Below the pieces are notes generated by a model, which did no database searches, was not told the DNA's origin, and was given only the letters and a program-made list of their open reading frames with translations. From the IMG/VR virus record IMGVR_UViG_3300025892_000119, positions 1-27,536 of that record: a stretch of DNA of 27,536 nt. One strand, written 5' to 3'. Source of the DNA: a virus. Every line of letters begins with the position of its first letter. The first letter of the stretch is position 1. Shown here one piece after another: positions 1-8,800 of this stretch. The position numbers and the translations under genes were made by a program.

Positions 1-126
1 GATTATAAACAAGACTCATACAAAAAAGACTTATTTAAGTTTGTACCTGAGAGTAAAGTTTCGATAGGAACACCAGCACAATTTCGTAAATGGTATAATG
101 CGAGAGAAGGTATTTTAGATGATTAA
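1..126 (+). CDS. C-terminal end of an unidentified protein (5' truncated)
   Basis: Frame 1 is open from the first base to a TAA at 124-126 and gives the last 41 residues of a protein whose start lies outside the window. The visible part is hydrophilic and mixed-charge, ending in WYNAREGILDD. I recognise no family motif. It ends 23 nt before the next start on the same strand, so it is probably in the same transcription unit. That it is a real gene rests on the open frame at the window edge and on composition like its neighbours. Confidence 0.6.
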   Translation, partial: DYKQDSYKKDLFKFVPESKVSIGTPAQFRKWYNAREGILDD

Positions 127-149
127 AATGCTTGACTTTATGATAAATT

Positions 150-1181
150 ATGATTAAATTAACACATATAATAAATGAATATATCTCTCCAAGTCAACTT
201 AGTCAAGTTGAAAAACATCTTGACAAGATTTGGGCTAAAGTAGGTATTGATGTAGAGTTTACAAGACATTTTCACGACAGAGTAAATGATACAAGAAATG
301 GTAAACCTATATCATCTGCTGAAGTAATAAAGATATTTAGACTTGTGTATAGAAAGTTTGGTAAACATATAGCTTCTTTACCTGATGGTGTAAATGTTTT
401 ATTTAAAGATATGCAATCAGATATTAATGTACCTGTAGTATTAAGATATGACAAAAGAAATCAAGAAATAGATATGATATCAAAAACGGTTATGAGAAAA
501 AAGAATTTTAAATCAAGTACAAAAAAGTATTCTGTAGAATCAGCTACAAAAACATATGGTGCTGATGACGGTGAACCTGATACAGGATTTTTAGCTGGAG
601 ATAATGTACGAACTTTAGGTACTTTAAAAGGTAAACCTGAATTATGGTTTAACAGAGGTGATTATAAACAAATGGTTTTTCCTAAAGCTGATTACATTTA
701 TGGTAAAGGTGAAAAAGAAGAGTTTTCTGTAATAAAAAAAGCATATATAGATGATGTAGAAGCACAACTTGATTCTGAAGATACATCTTGGGAAAAATAT
801 GTAAAAGAAAATGTTTTACAAGAAAGAGTAGACTATCTTCATATAGCTACTGAAATAGTTAAAGCATACGGACTCAAATCTAAAGTTAGATTCAGTAAAG
901 GCAAAGACTTTGGTGATTATATACCTGAAACTGATACTATAAAAATCAGAACTTCTTATCCTAATATGAAAGAATTTATCATAACCGTTTTACACGAAAT
1001 TAAACACGCTCTTGATGCTAAACAACTCGGAGTAAGAAAATTTATAAAGAAATATGCTCAGGCAGGTACAATGGCTCAGTACAAAGGATTAGACCCTCAC
1101 GATGATAATAAATGGGAAGAACGTGCTGAGAAATGGGCTATAAGTCAATTTAAAAAGATTAAAAATAAATTGAATTTTTAG
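150..1181 (+). CDS. Two-domain phage protein: conserved N-terminal domain plus HEIKH metallopeptidase-like domain
   Basis: This is a 343-residue protein. The N-terminal part (about 35-120) has the pattern H40-F-H42-D-R44 ... T-R49-N50 ... KPIS and a later TVMRKKNF. I remember this as a recurring domain in marine T4-like phages. Its His/Arg layout loosely recalls phage RelE/barnase-like nuclease domains, but that is not established. The C-terminal part (about 235-343) carries H282-E-I-K-H286, a zincin HExxH motif, in a hydrophobic helix, with E323/E324/E327 about 40 residues later as candidate third zinc ligands; this resembles small ImmA/IrrE-type or gluzincin peptidases. No signal peptide is visible, so it is probably cytosolic or a virion protein. 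Residues 8-10 (INE) match the T4 prohead-protease consensus near the N-terminus, and LQE at 223-225 lies between the two halves. The ATG at 150 was taken as the start because it gives the full-length frame. Coding is confident; the substrate is unknown. Confidence 0.75.
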   Translation: MIKLTHIINEYISPSQLSQVEKHLDKIWAKVGIDVEFTRHFHDRVNDTRNGKPISSAEVIKIFRLVYRKFGKHIASLPDGVNVLFKDMQSDINVPVVLRYDKRNQEIDMISKTVMRKKNFKSSTKKYSVESATKTYGADDGEPDTGFLAGDNVRTLGTLKGKPELWFNRGDYKQMVFPKADYIYGKGEKEEFSVIKKAYIDDVEAQLDSEDTSWEKYVKENVLQERVDYLHIATEIVKAYGLKSKVRFSKGKDFGDYIPETDTIKIRTSYPNMKEFIITVLHEIKHALDAKQLGVRKFIKKYAQAGTMAQYKGLDPHDDNKWEERAEKWAISQFKKIKNKLNF

Positions 1182-1397
1182 AATTTTAACCACTACTTAT
1201 TATTGTAATAACGTTATATACATTGTCTCAAAAAAAGGTTTCATTTAAACCTTATAATATCTTTATGGACATATACTAACATATTACAATTTACAATTAA
1301 TAAATTTTACTTAACAAATAACTATTATAACTTAATAACTAATAACTTAAAGAAACTATAATAGTTTAAAACTATTAACTTAACTAAACTAAAGTTT
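1182..1397. other. AT-rich intergenic gap with palindromes; probable promoter region
   Basis: This 216-nt stretch holds no plausible ORF and no tRNA-like fold. An AT-only inverted repeat TTATTA-TTG-TAATAA lies at 1197-1211. AAGGTTT (1235-1241) pairs with AAACCTT (1247-1253) around a 5-nt loop. AAACTAT-A-ATAGTTT forms a palindrome at 1353-1367, with a further AAACTAT at 1369-1375, inside a run of short TAACTTA/AACTAT-like repeats just before the nuclease start at 1398. This is the largest gap in the window and it precedes the replication/recombination genes, so transcription probably starts here. I cannot assign a specific promoter consensus. Confidence 0.4.
1230..1253 (-). terminator. Weak terminator-like hairpin, oriented for the minus strand
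   Basis: Read on the minus strand, a 7-bp stem (AAGGTTT/AAACCTT, loop 5 nt) is followed directly by a run of T residues (the A-run at 1230-1236 on the + strand). The stem has only two G:C pairs. On the + strand no T-run follows the stem. No minus-strand gene is visible here, so it may be only an AT-rich coincidence or part of a regulatory fold. Confidence 0.2.
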
Positions 1398-1727
1398 ATG
1401 ATTTCAACATCCGCACGAAAGGCTAAAGGCCGTCGTTTACAAAACAAAGTCCGAGAACTTTTAATAGAAAAATTTGACATCCATCCTGATGATATAAAGA
1501 CTGCAATTATGGGAGAATCAGGAGAAGATATAAAAATGGCTCATGGAGCAAGACAGAAGTTTCCGTTTTCTGTTGAATGTAAAAATCAAGAAAAATTAAA
1601 CATTTGGTCATCGTTAGAACAAGCCGAAGAAAATTGCGGTGACTATAAACCATTATTAATATTTAAACGTAATCGTTCAAAGACATACGTTACGTTATCA
1701 CTTGAGGATTTTTTAGACATACTCTAA
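1398..1727 (+). CDS. Small PD-(D/E)XK-type endonuclease
   Basis: A 109-residue protein with the core of the PD-(D/E)XK nuclease fold: E20 in the first helix, D44 in SGEDIKM, E60-C-K62 in FSVECKNQ, then Q75-A76 in LEQAEENC as the usual supporting helix. The N-terminus is basic (ARKAKGRR) and suits DNA contact. Family members of this size include Holliday-junction-resolvase-like and restriction-like nucleases. A role in recombination or replication-intermediate processing fits its place 3 nt upstream of the primase and the gp47-gp46 gene. The exact substrate cannot be read. The start is the first ATG after the AT-rich gap. The nuclease call is fairly sure; the specific role is inference. Confidence 0.72.
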   Translation: MISTSARKAKGRRLQNKVRELLIEKFDIHPDDIKTAIMGESGEDIKMAHGARQKFPFSVECKNQEKLNIWSSLEQAEENCGDYKPLLIFKRNRSKTYVTLSLEDFLDIL

Positions 1728-1730
1728 TAT

Positions 1731-2639
1731 ATGATTGATGTTATAAGTGTATTGACTCGTGCTTTAGGGAGTCGTTATAAGAAAGCTAAACAAGGACAAG
1801 AAGTAATTTATCATTGTCCTTTTTGCCACCACCATAAGCCTAAGTTACAAATTAGTTTGTTGTCACAAAAGTGGCATTGTTGGGTATGTGATAAAAAAGG
1901 TCGTTCACTTTATACACTATTAAAACTTATCAGAGCTCCTAAAGCATTAATAGATGAAGTACGTGAATATAAACCTAAGTATAAAAGAAACAAAGTTGAA
2001 GAACAACAAACTTTATACTTACCTAAAGAATTTAAAAATTTTATGACCGACCCAGGCAGTACAATATATTATAAACAAGCTGTAAAGTTTTTAAAAGATA
2101 GAGGAGTTGATGCTACAGAGATTGCGAGATATGGAATTGGATATTGTACAGACGGGCCTTATTCTGAGAGAATAATAATCCCAAGTTATGATAACGATGG
2201 TATCTTAAATTATTTTACAGCACGTTCTTTTACAGGTTCAAATTACAAATACAAAAACCCTCCTGTTAGTAAAGATGTAATAGGATTTGAATTTTTTGTT
2301 AATTGGAATGAACCGATAATTTTATGTGAAGGCCCATTTGATGCTTTGAGTATTAAAAGAAATGCAATACCATTATTTGGTAAGACAATACCTACAGAAT
2401 TATTAAAAAAGATTTATACAAAAAACGTAAAAGAAATATACATCGTATTAGACGAAGACGCAAGAAAAGATAGTATTAAGTTAGTTGATAAATTAATGAA
2501 AGATGGCATAAAAGCGTATTTTGTACAATTACAAGACAAAGACCCTAATGAATTAGGATTTAACAAAGTTTGGGATGTTATACATTCTACGAATCAAACA
2601 ACATTTGCAGACTTTATAAAACACAGGTTATATGGATAA
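1731..2639 (+). CDS. 61: DNA primase, T4 gp61-like (zinc finger + Toprim)
   Basis: A 302-residue protein that would make RNA primers for lagging-strand synthesis. The N-terminal zinc-binding module has C29-P-F-C32 and H49-C50-W-V-C53, as in CHC2-type primases. The Toprim catalytic core has E200-G-P-F-D204 (LCEGPFDALS) and, downstream, D241-E-D243 in IVLDEDA, the acidic metal-binding set. The length is close to T4 gp61 (about 340 residues). It starts 3 nt after the nuclease stop, and its end overlaps the next start by 8 nt, so the three genes are probably translationally coupled. The partner replicative helicase (gp41) is not in this window. No disruption or missing key residue was seen. Confidence 0.88.
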   Translation: MIDVISVLTRALGSRYKKAKQGQEVIYHCPFCHHHKPKLQISLLSQKWHCWVCDKKGRSLYTLLKLIRAPKALIDEVREYKPKYKRNKVEEQQTLYLPKEFKNFMTDPGSTIYYKQAVKFLKDRGVDATEIARYGIGYCTDGPYSERIIIPSYDNDGILNYFTARSFTGSNYKYKNPPVSKDVIGFEFFVNWNEPIILCEGPFDALSIKRNAIPLFGKTIPTELLKKIYTKNVKEIYIVLDEDARKDSIKLVDKLMKDGIKAYFVQLQDKDPNELGFNKVWDVIHSTNQTTFADFIKHRLYG

Positions 2640-5600
2640 ATTAAAATACATACATCACATATCTGATATTCAAATCAGAAATCTAAAAAGACATAAAGAA
2701 TTTAACGAAGTATTTGAACGTACTTACAGAGAAATTGAAAAGTACAAAGATGATGCAGTTGTTTATATTGGCGGTGATATAGCACATAGTAAAACTGATA
2801 TGAGTCCTGAGTTGGTAAAAATGTTATCAGATTTATTTGTCAATCTCGCAGATATATGTCCTACTATTTTGATTGCAGGTAATCACGATTGTAATTTAAA
2901 TAATTTAAATCGTTTAGATGTACTGACTCCTATCGTTGACAATTTAAAACATCCTAATTTACTTTATTATAAGAAAAGTGGCATTTATCCTTATGCTGAT
3001 GTTAACTTTGTTGTATGGGATGTTTGGGAAGACTCTACAAAATATTTACAAGCAAAAGATGTACCCGGAGATAATAAAATATTATTGTTTCACGGAACGG
3101 TTGATAAATCTGAAACTGATTTAGGATTTAAATTACCATCAGATGTTAAGATGTCTCAAATGAAAGGATACGACCTTGTGTTACTTGGCGATATTCATAA
3201 GAGGCAGTTTATGAATAAAGAAAAAACAATTGCTTATTGTGGTTCTTTAGTTCAACAAAATCACGGTGAAGAATTAGGTCACGGATATCTAAGATGGGAT
3301 GTACCTACTCGAAAATCTACATATGTTGAAGTGCCGAATGATTATGGTTATTATACTTTAGATATTGATAAAGGTGTAGTTCCCGATGTGACAGATATGC
3401 CTAAGAAAGCAAGACTAAGACTTCGTGTAAAAGACACGACAAGTACTAAACTTAAAAAAGCTATGAAAGAAATTCGTGACATATATGGCATTGAAGAAAT
3501 GACCGTAACACGAACTGACAGATTATTAGATGAAGATAAAGTTAGAAGTGATGCTATTAATATAGGTGATGTACACGATGAAGATTATAGATTTTCTTTA
3601 ATAGATGAGTATCTAAAAAATAATTTTATGATTGATGATGATACTTCTGTTGGTGTTCGTAAAATTAATGAATATCTTCAAGACTTTTTAAAGTCAAGTG
3701 ATGTTACACGAAATCTTAGATGGAAACTTAAAAAGTTTGAATTTTCAAATATGTTTAGTTATGGTGAGGATAATTCTGTTGACTTTAGTAAACTAAATGG
3801 TATTGTAGGATTGTTCGCATTAAATGCTTCAGGTAAATCTTCTTTATTAGATGCTTTAACATTTTGTTTATATGACAAATCAAGTAGAGCACCTCGAGCT
3901 AAAAATGTTTTAAACAATAAGAAAGAAACATTTCATTGTAAAGCAGAATTAGAGATTGATGGTAAATCATTTTTTATCGAAAGAAAAGCAAAACTTATAA
4001 AAAGAACACAACACGTAAAAGTAGATGTTGACTTTTGGACATTAGACAATGGTGGTGAAAAAATAAGTTTGAATGATGAACAAAGAAGAACTACAGATGC
4101 TAATATAAGAAAATATATCGGCACTTATGAAGACTTTATTTTAACTGCTATGTCACTACAAAACAACAACACCGTTTTTATTGATAAAACTCAAAAAGAA
4201 AGAAAAGAGTTAATGGCACAATTTATGGGTCTCGGTGTTTTTGATGAATTATATATTTTAGCAAATCAAGAAGTAAATGAAATACAAGCAATATTAAAAG
4301 AGTTTGAGAAATCAGATTATGATGTTGAGTTAAGTGAGATTGACAAAGAAACAAAACGTTACAATAAAGATTTAATTGAAGTTAATCAAGGTATTGAAGA
4401 TTTAGAAAAAGATTTAACAGACAAAGAACAAGAGTTACTATCTTTTACTAAACAATTAAAAAACATTGATGAAACTTTAGATATAAAACAATTAGAAGTA
4501 GAATACCAAGAAGTATCAGATGAATTAGATAAAGTAGACGAAGAACACACTACAGCAAACGATAAGATAGAGTGGGTTGATAATACTATTGATAATCTTG
4601 AATCTGATTTAGAAAATATGAGCCCTGATGAAGTAGAAAATCAATTTAATAAATTATCTAACTTGAAATCTGAAAAACACGAAATAAAAGTTGAGATAGA
4701 TAAATTAAAAATAGATGTACAAAATAAACTTGACAAAATAAAAAAGTTAGGTGATTTACAATATGACCCTGAATGTGATTATTGTATGGATAATGTTTTT
4801 GTACGAGATGCTATTAAGACTCAAGACGGATTACAAACTGATAAACAAATTAGTGATGAGTTAGTCAAAAAATTTGATGATGTATCAAAACAAATTGATG
4901 AACTTACACGATATGAAGACAAAAAAGATTCTTTAGATAAAATAGTTATTGAACTTAATCAGTTCAAAGATTCTTCAAAAGACTTAGAAAATAAAGTTTC
5001 TATTTTATCAGAAAGAATAACATCCCTTTCAGGAGTTAAAGAAGTATTAGATGAAAAAATTGAAAAGTATTATAAACTTGAAAGTGATATGGTTTTCAAT
5101 GAAAAGTTACACATAAAGATTGAAGATGCAGAACGTGATTTAGATAATTGGAGAAAAAGTATAAAAATACTTTTATCAGGAAAATCTGATATGACAAGTG
5201 CTTTAGCGCGTTTAGATTCTAAGAAAGAAACAATCGATGAGAATGTTAAGAAGATACAAAAATTAGAATCACGATATGCCGCATATAAATACTTCATTGA
5301 AGCAGTTCAACGAGATGGCGTACCTTACGAATTAATAACTAAAGCATTGCCTGTTGTTGAAGGTGCGGTAAATGATATACTCGCTCAAATTGTTGATTTT
5401 CAAATACTATTTGAAATGGATGGTAAAAATATTAATTGTCACATTGTATATGATGAAGATAATATTTGGCCATTAGAATTATCATCAGGTATGGAACGAT
5501 TTATATCATCACTTGCTATTCGTGTAGGTTTAATTAATGTAAGTAGTTTACCTGCTTCAAACTTTCTCGCTATTGACGAGGGGTGGGGAACAATGGATAG

Positions 5601-5754
5601 TGAGAACTTAAACTCAGTATATAATTTATTTCAATTCTTGAAGTCACAATTTAAATTTACTATGATTATCTCACATATAGATACTATGAGAGATGCTGTA
5701 GATACATTACTTGATATTAAAAAAGTAGACGGATTTAGTTCGGTTTCTTCATAG
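2632..5754 (+). CDS. Fused gp47-gp46 recombination nuclease/ATPase (Mre11-Rad50 / SbcD-SbcC type)
   Basis: One uninterrupted 1040-residue frame holds what T4 encodes as two genes. The N-terminal part (1-335) is a metallophosphoesterase: D12 in HISDIQI, D49 in GGDIAH, N84-H85-D86 in AGNHD, H154 in LLFHG and D187-I-H189 in LLGDIHKRQ. The C-terminal part (about 365-1040) is an SMC/Rad50-like ATPase: Walker A N398-A-S-G-K402-S, long coiled coils, a CxxC zinc hook at C715/C718 (CDYC), signature LSSGME at 950-955, Walker B LAIDE with D982/E983, and a late ISH. Together these would process DNA ends for recombination-dependent replication. Two usual His ligands are replaced: Q14 sits where cellular relatives have DxH, and D187 where they have GHxH. 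The start overlaps the primase end by 8 nt. Identification of both halves is very strong. Confidence 0.93.
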   Translation: MDKLKYIHHISDIQIRNLKRHKEFNEVFERTYREIEKYKDDAVVYIGGDIAHSKTDMSPELVKMLSDLFVNLADICPTILIAGNHDCNLNNLNRLDVLTPIVDNLKHPNLLYYKKSGIYPYADVNFVVWDVWEDSTKYLQAKDVPGDNKILLFHGTVDKSETDLGFKLPSDVKMSQMKGYDLVLLGDIHKRQFMNKEKTIAYCGSLVQQNHGEELGHGYLRWDVPTRKSTYVEVPNDYGYYTLDIDKGVVPDVTDMPKKARLRLRVKDTTSTKLKKAMKEIRDIYGIEEMTVTRTDRLLDEDKVRSDAINIGDVHDEDYRFSLIDEYLKNNFMIDDDTSVGVRKINEYLQDFLKSSDVTRNLRWKLKKFEFSNMFSYGEDNSVDFSKLNGIVGLFALNASGKSSLLDALTFCLYDKSSRAPRAKNVLNNKKETFHCKAELEIDGKSFFIERKAKLIKRTQHVKVDVDFWTLDNGGEKISLNDEQRRTTDANIRKYIGTYEDFILTAMSLQNNNTVFIDKTQKERKELMAQFMGLGVFDELYILANQEVNEIQAILKEFEKSDYDVELSEIDKETKRYNKDLIEVNQGIEDLEKDLTDKEQELLSFTKQLKNIDETLDIKQLEVEYQEVSDELDKVDEEHTTANDKIEWVDNTIDNLESDLENMSPDEVENQFNKLSNLKSEKHEIKVEIDKLKIDVQNKLDKIKKLGDLQYDPECDYCMDNVFVRDAIKTQDGLQTDKQISDELVKKFDDVSKQIDELTRYEDKKDSLDKIVIELNQFKDSSKDLENKVSILSERITSLSGVKEVLDEKIEKYYKLESDMVFNEKLHIKIEDAERDLDNWRKSIKILLSGKSDMTSALARLDSKKETIDENVKKIQKLESRYAAYKYFIEAVQRDGVPYELITKALPVVEGAVNDILAQIVDFQILFEMDGKNINCHIVYDEDNIWPLELSSGMERFISSLAIRVGLINVSSLPASNFLAIDEGWGTMDSENLNSVYNLFQFLKSQFKFTMIISHIDTMRDAVDTLLDIKKVDGFSSVSS

Positions 5755-5756
5755 CC

Positions 5757-5793
5757 TTATATTTATATAAAACGAAGAGTACCCTTCGGGAGG
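5757..5793 (+). promoter_or_regulatory. Gap before the fibre gene: TTATATTTAT motif, small hairpin and GGGAGG
   Basis: The 55-nt gap holds TTATATTTAT at 5757-5766. A 5-bp inverted repeat CGAAG (5773-5777) / CTTCG (5784-5788) follows, overlapping a strong Shine-Dalgarno-like GGGAGG at 5788-5793. The motif recurs in two other gaps (13667-13676 exactly, and its core at 23391-23398), so it may be a late-promoter element. GGGAGG is 16 nt from the ATG, longer than usual, and its first base is in the hairpin. Confidence 0.35.
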
Positions 5794-5809
5794 AAAACGT
5801 TAAAATATT

Positions 5810-8800
5810 ATGGCAATAAAAAGAAGACAAAATAAATTACAAGACCTCGCCGCATCAGGCATTGTAACAAATCGAATATCAGGCTCGATTCCGTTTACAC
5901 ACGATGGTCCAAATTCACCTTTATTCACAATATCAGAAATACCCAATCCTTTACCACAAGGAAAATCATCGTTTCTTATAGCAGGTACTGAATTATTAAG
6001 AAATAAAGTAGAAGTAAAAGTAGAAATCATCGATAGTGAAGGTGGTGTTATTTATACCGAACCTGTCGCTAATTATCTTGAAGGAAATGCTCGTAGAGTT
6101 TCTATGGAAGTTTACGATGATACACCTCCAGGTCCTGCTACATTATATATTTTAGCACAAGTAGACCCTGAAGAATGGGAAGATGAAACAGGAACAGATG
6201 TAACTAATTATCCCAATCCTCAACCATTGAGTTTAAAAGGTAAACGAAGAAAAAAGAAAAGAAAGACAAGAAAATTTAATAAACAAAAGATAGGGATGCC
6301 TTCTTTTGAAGATATAATGAGATTTGGTGCTGGTGCCGGATTTACGATTAATCCTAATTTCAAACCACCACCTGAAAATGATTCAAGATTTAAAAGAAGG
6401 AATGGTAAAAGACGAAGAGGCACAACATCTGATATATCAGACCAATATAATTTTTTACAATCAATAAAGTTACAAGTTGTACCTACAGCTACTAATACAG
6501 AGAAAATTTTATTTTATCAAGAGCCAAGAGTTAAAGTATTTGAAATATTCAAACCTTTCGTATCTAACATAGCCGCATCAGGTTCGATTGTTGTTTCAGG
6601 TTCGTTATCAGGCCAAGTAATAAATGATACACAAGGAGCAGTTTCTGCGTTAGATAATTTTGGTGCTACTTTAAATACGTTTAGGCGAAAGAGAAAATTT
6701 AAAAAATTTGCAGGTAAAGGCGGTCTTAGTAAGAGAAAAAGAATTACACGAAGAGCTTCGCCTGAAGTAGATAACTATTCTTTCAGTTCTCCATCTTTTA
6801 ATTTCGAGTCTAAACACGTTGGTGCTAAAATAGAGTTAAATACTCCTTCTATTAATTCAACTCAATATCCAAGTTCTCGATACACTATACCTACTACAGG
6901 CTCATTTGAAGTTTTAAAAGTAAAAAATAGTTCAACGGTAATACCTGATAAACCTTTCAGAATTTACGATAGACAATTAGCACAGAGTGTAGATGTGCCG
7001 ATAGAATCTTCTCCATTTAGCATAGAATTTGACCCTGAAGTAACACGTTCTATATCTATAACAAATTTTAGAAGTTATGCTGATGTTCGAGTTTCTAATA
7101 TAAGAACTTTTTCAGGTGATGTTTTTAGAACAAAGATATATCGTAAATCAGAAGAAAGTATTTCAGATTATGAGTTATTCGCAGACTTGCCTTTAGAATC
7201 AAGTGAGTTACTACTAAATACAACAGAAGGAACAGGACTTGAGAGAACAGGTTATTTTGTAAGCCAATCAGACGCTGTTAATTATTGGGAAGTTAGTCAA
7301 AGTTTATCAGGATTGACAGGTAATGCAGCTACGGCATCTGCTAAGTATAATATTGATACACAAATGGATTCAATTCATATTTCAGGGTCTAATAAACAAG
7401 CAGATGAATATGTAAGATTTAATTTAAATAAGACTTATTCGTTTACTCTCGAAAAAGATGTAAACTATGATTTTTCAGCTGAGATATATGGTACGACAGC
7501 ACCTAAGATTGTTAATTTAGAAACAGGTGGCACAGAAGAGAAAGTTAAAGCAGAGTTAGAAGTATTCATCAGTGGTTCTAATATTCCCGCACAACAAGGA
7601 AATGAAAATTTTGGTGCTAAGTTAGGAGTATTAAGAGTTGACGATGGTTCAGAAAAGAAAGATTTTGGAATTACGACAGGTGACTTCGAGTCAACTTCTA
7701 AAAGTGAAAATTGTATTTTAACATTTAAAGTAAATGCTGGTCAATTTTATATAGCTGATATAAGTGTACGACCAGCAACTGAAACAGGATTTTCTCCTGA
7801 CTTATTTACTTTCACTGCACCGATGCCATCAAATGAAGTTAGACCTGAAACTTATGAATTTCTTGCAGAGTTTTATGATGTAAATAATAATCAAGCAGAT
7901 GCGTTTACATTCACCGCAACCGGTTCTGAATTTAAAGGTTCTAACATGGTTATCACAGGTGAAGATAACGTTCTTGAAAGTAATTTATTTATAGGAGGCG
8001 AAAGTACAGCGAGTGGTATGCACTTAGGTGGGGTATCATCTAAATTACCTGAAACAGGAGGGCCTGGTGCCGCAGGTTCAGGATTTATGAGGTCTGTTGG
8101 TTACACAGGATTTACAAGTGCATCTAATCAGAGTTTAGGCGGTAAGTTTGGATTTATGATTTATAGTGGTTCTGTATTACCTGATAGTGGTGATGATTAT
8201 TTAGGTGTCGGTTTAGAGTTAGTTGGTCAAAGCGGTTCATTAAAATTTAGAACAAACCCATCTGTATTTGATGTTAGAGCTGATTCATTTTTTGTAGGAA
8301 GAGAATCAATTCAGTTTATAAGTGGTGCTGAAGGAAACATAGAAATATCATCATCAGAATTTCATCTTACACCTGAAGGTAATGTTACTGCAAGTGAAAT
8401 GTTATTAGGTGACAAAGCCGGCGGTAATTTTTTACAATTTGCTGGTTCTACACTTACGGTTCAAGGTGACATTGCTGTAGACTCATTAAGAACACCAGCA
8501 ACTATAGGTGGTTCAACTTCTACTACTTCTAACGCTTCTTCAAGTATTGACGCGCAAGGATTTGCAAGTTTTAAATCTGCGTCTATAGCAGGATTCGTAG
8601 TTAATCCTGTAGCGATACATAGTGCTGATAAGAGTCTTGTAATGTCTGCATCAGGTCAAATAACAGGCTCGACCGTTTTATTTACAGGCGGTAAGATAGC
8701 TTCGTTTACTTTATCAGATGATGCTTTCACAGCCGGTAATTCATTTTTTATTAGTTCGTCTGTTGAAAGTGCACGAAGTTTTTTTATATCATCATCTAAA

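Noticed and set aside
5760-5767. TATTTATA read as a minus-strand T4 late promoter (TATAAATA)
   Set aside because: No minus-strand gene is present to be driven, and the same 8-mer also occurs inside coding sequence (for example near 7986 and 17463).
5800-6423. Minus-strand open frames opposite the fibre gene and elsewhere
   Set aside because: All overlap strong + strand genes, show no family motifs, and are Phe/Ser/Leu-rich, as expected for antisense of these genes.
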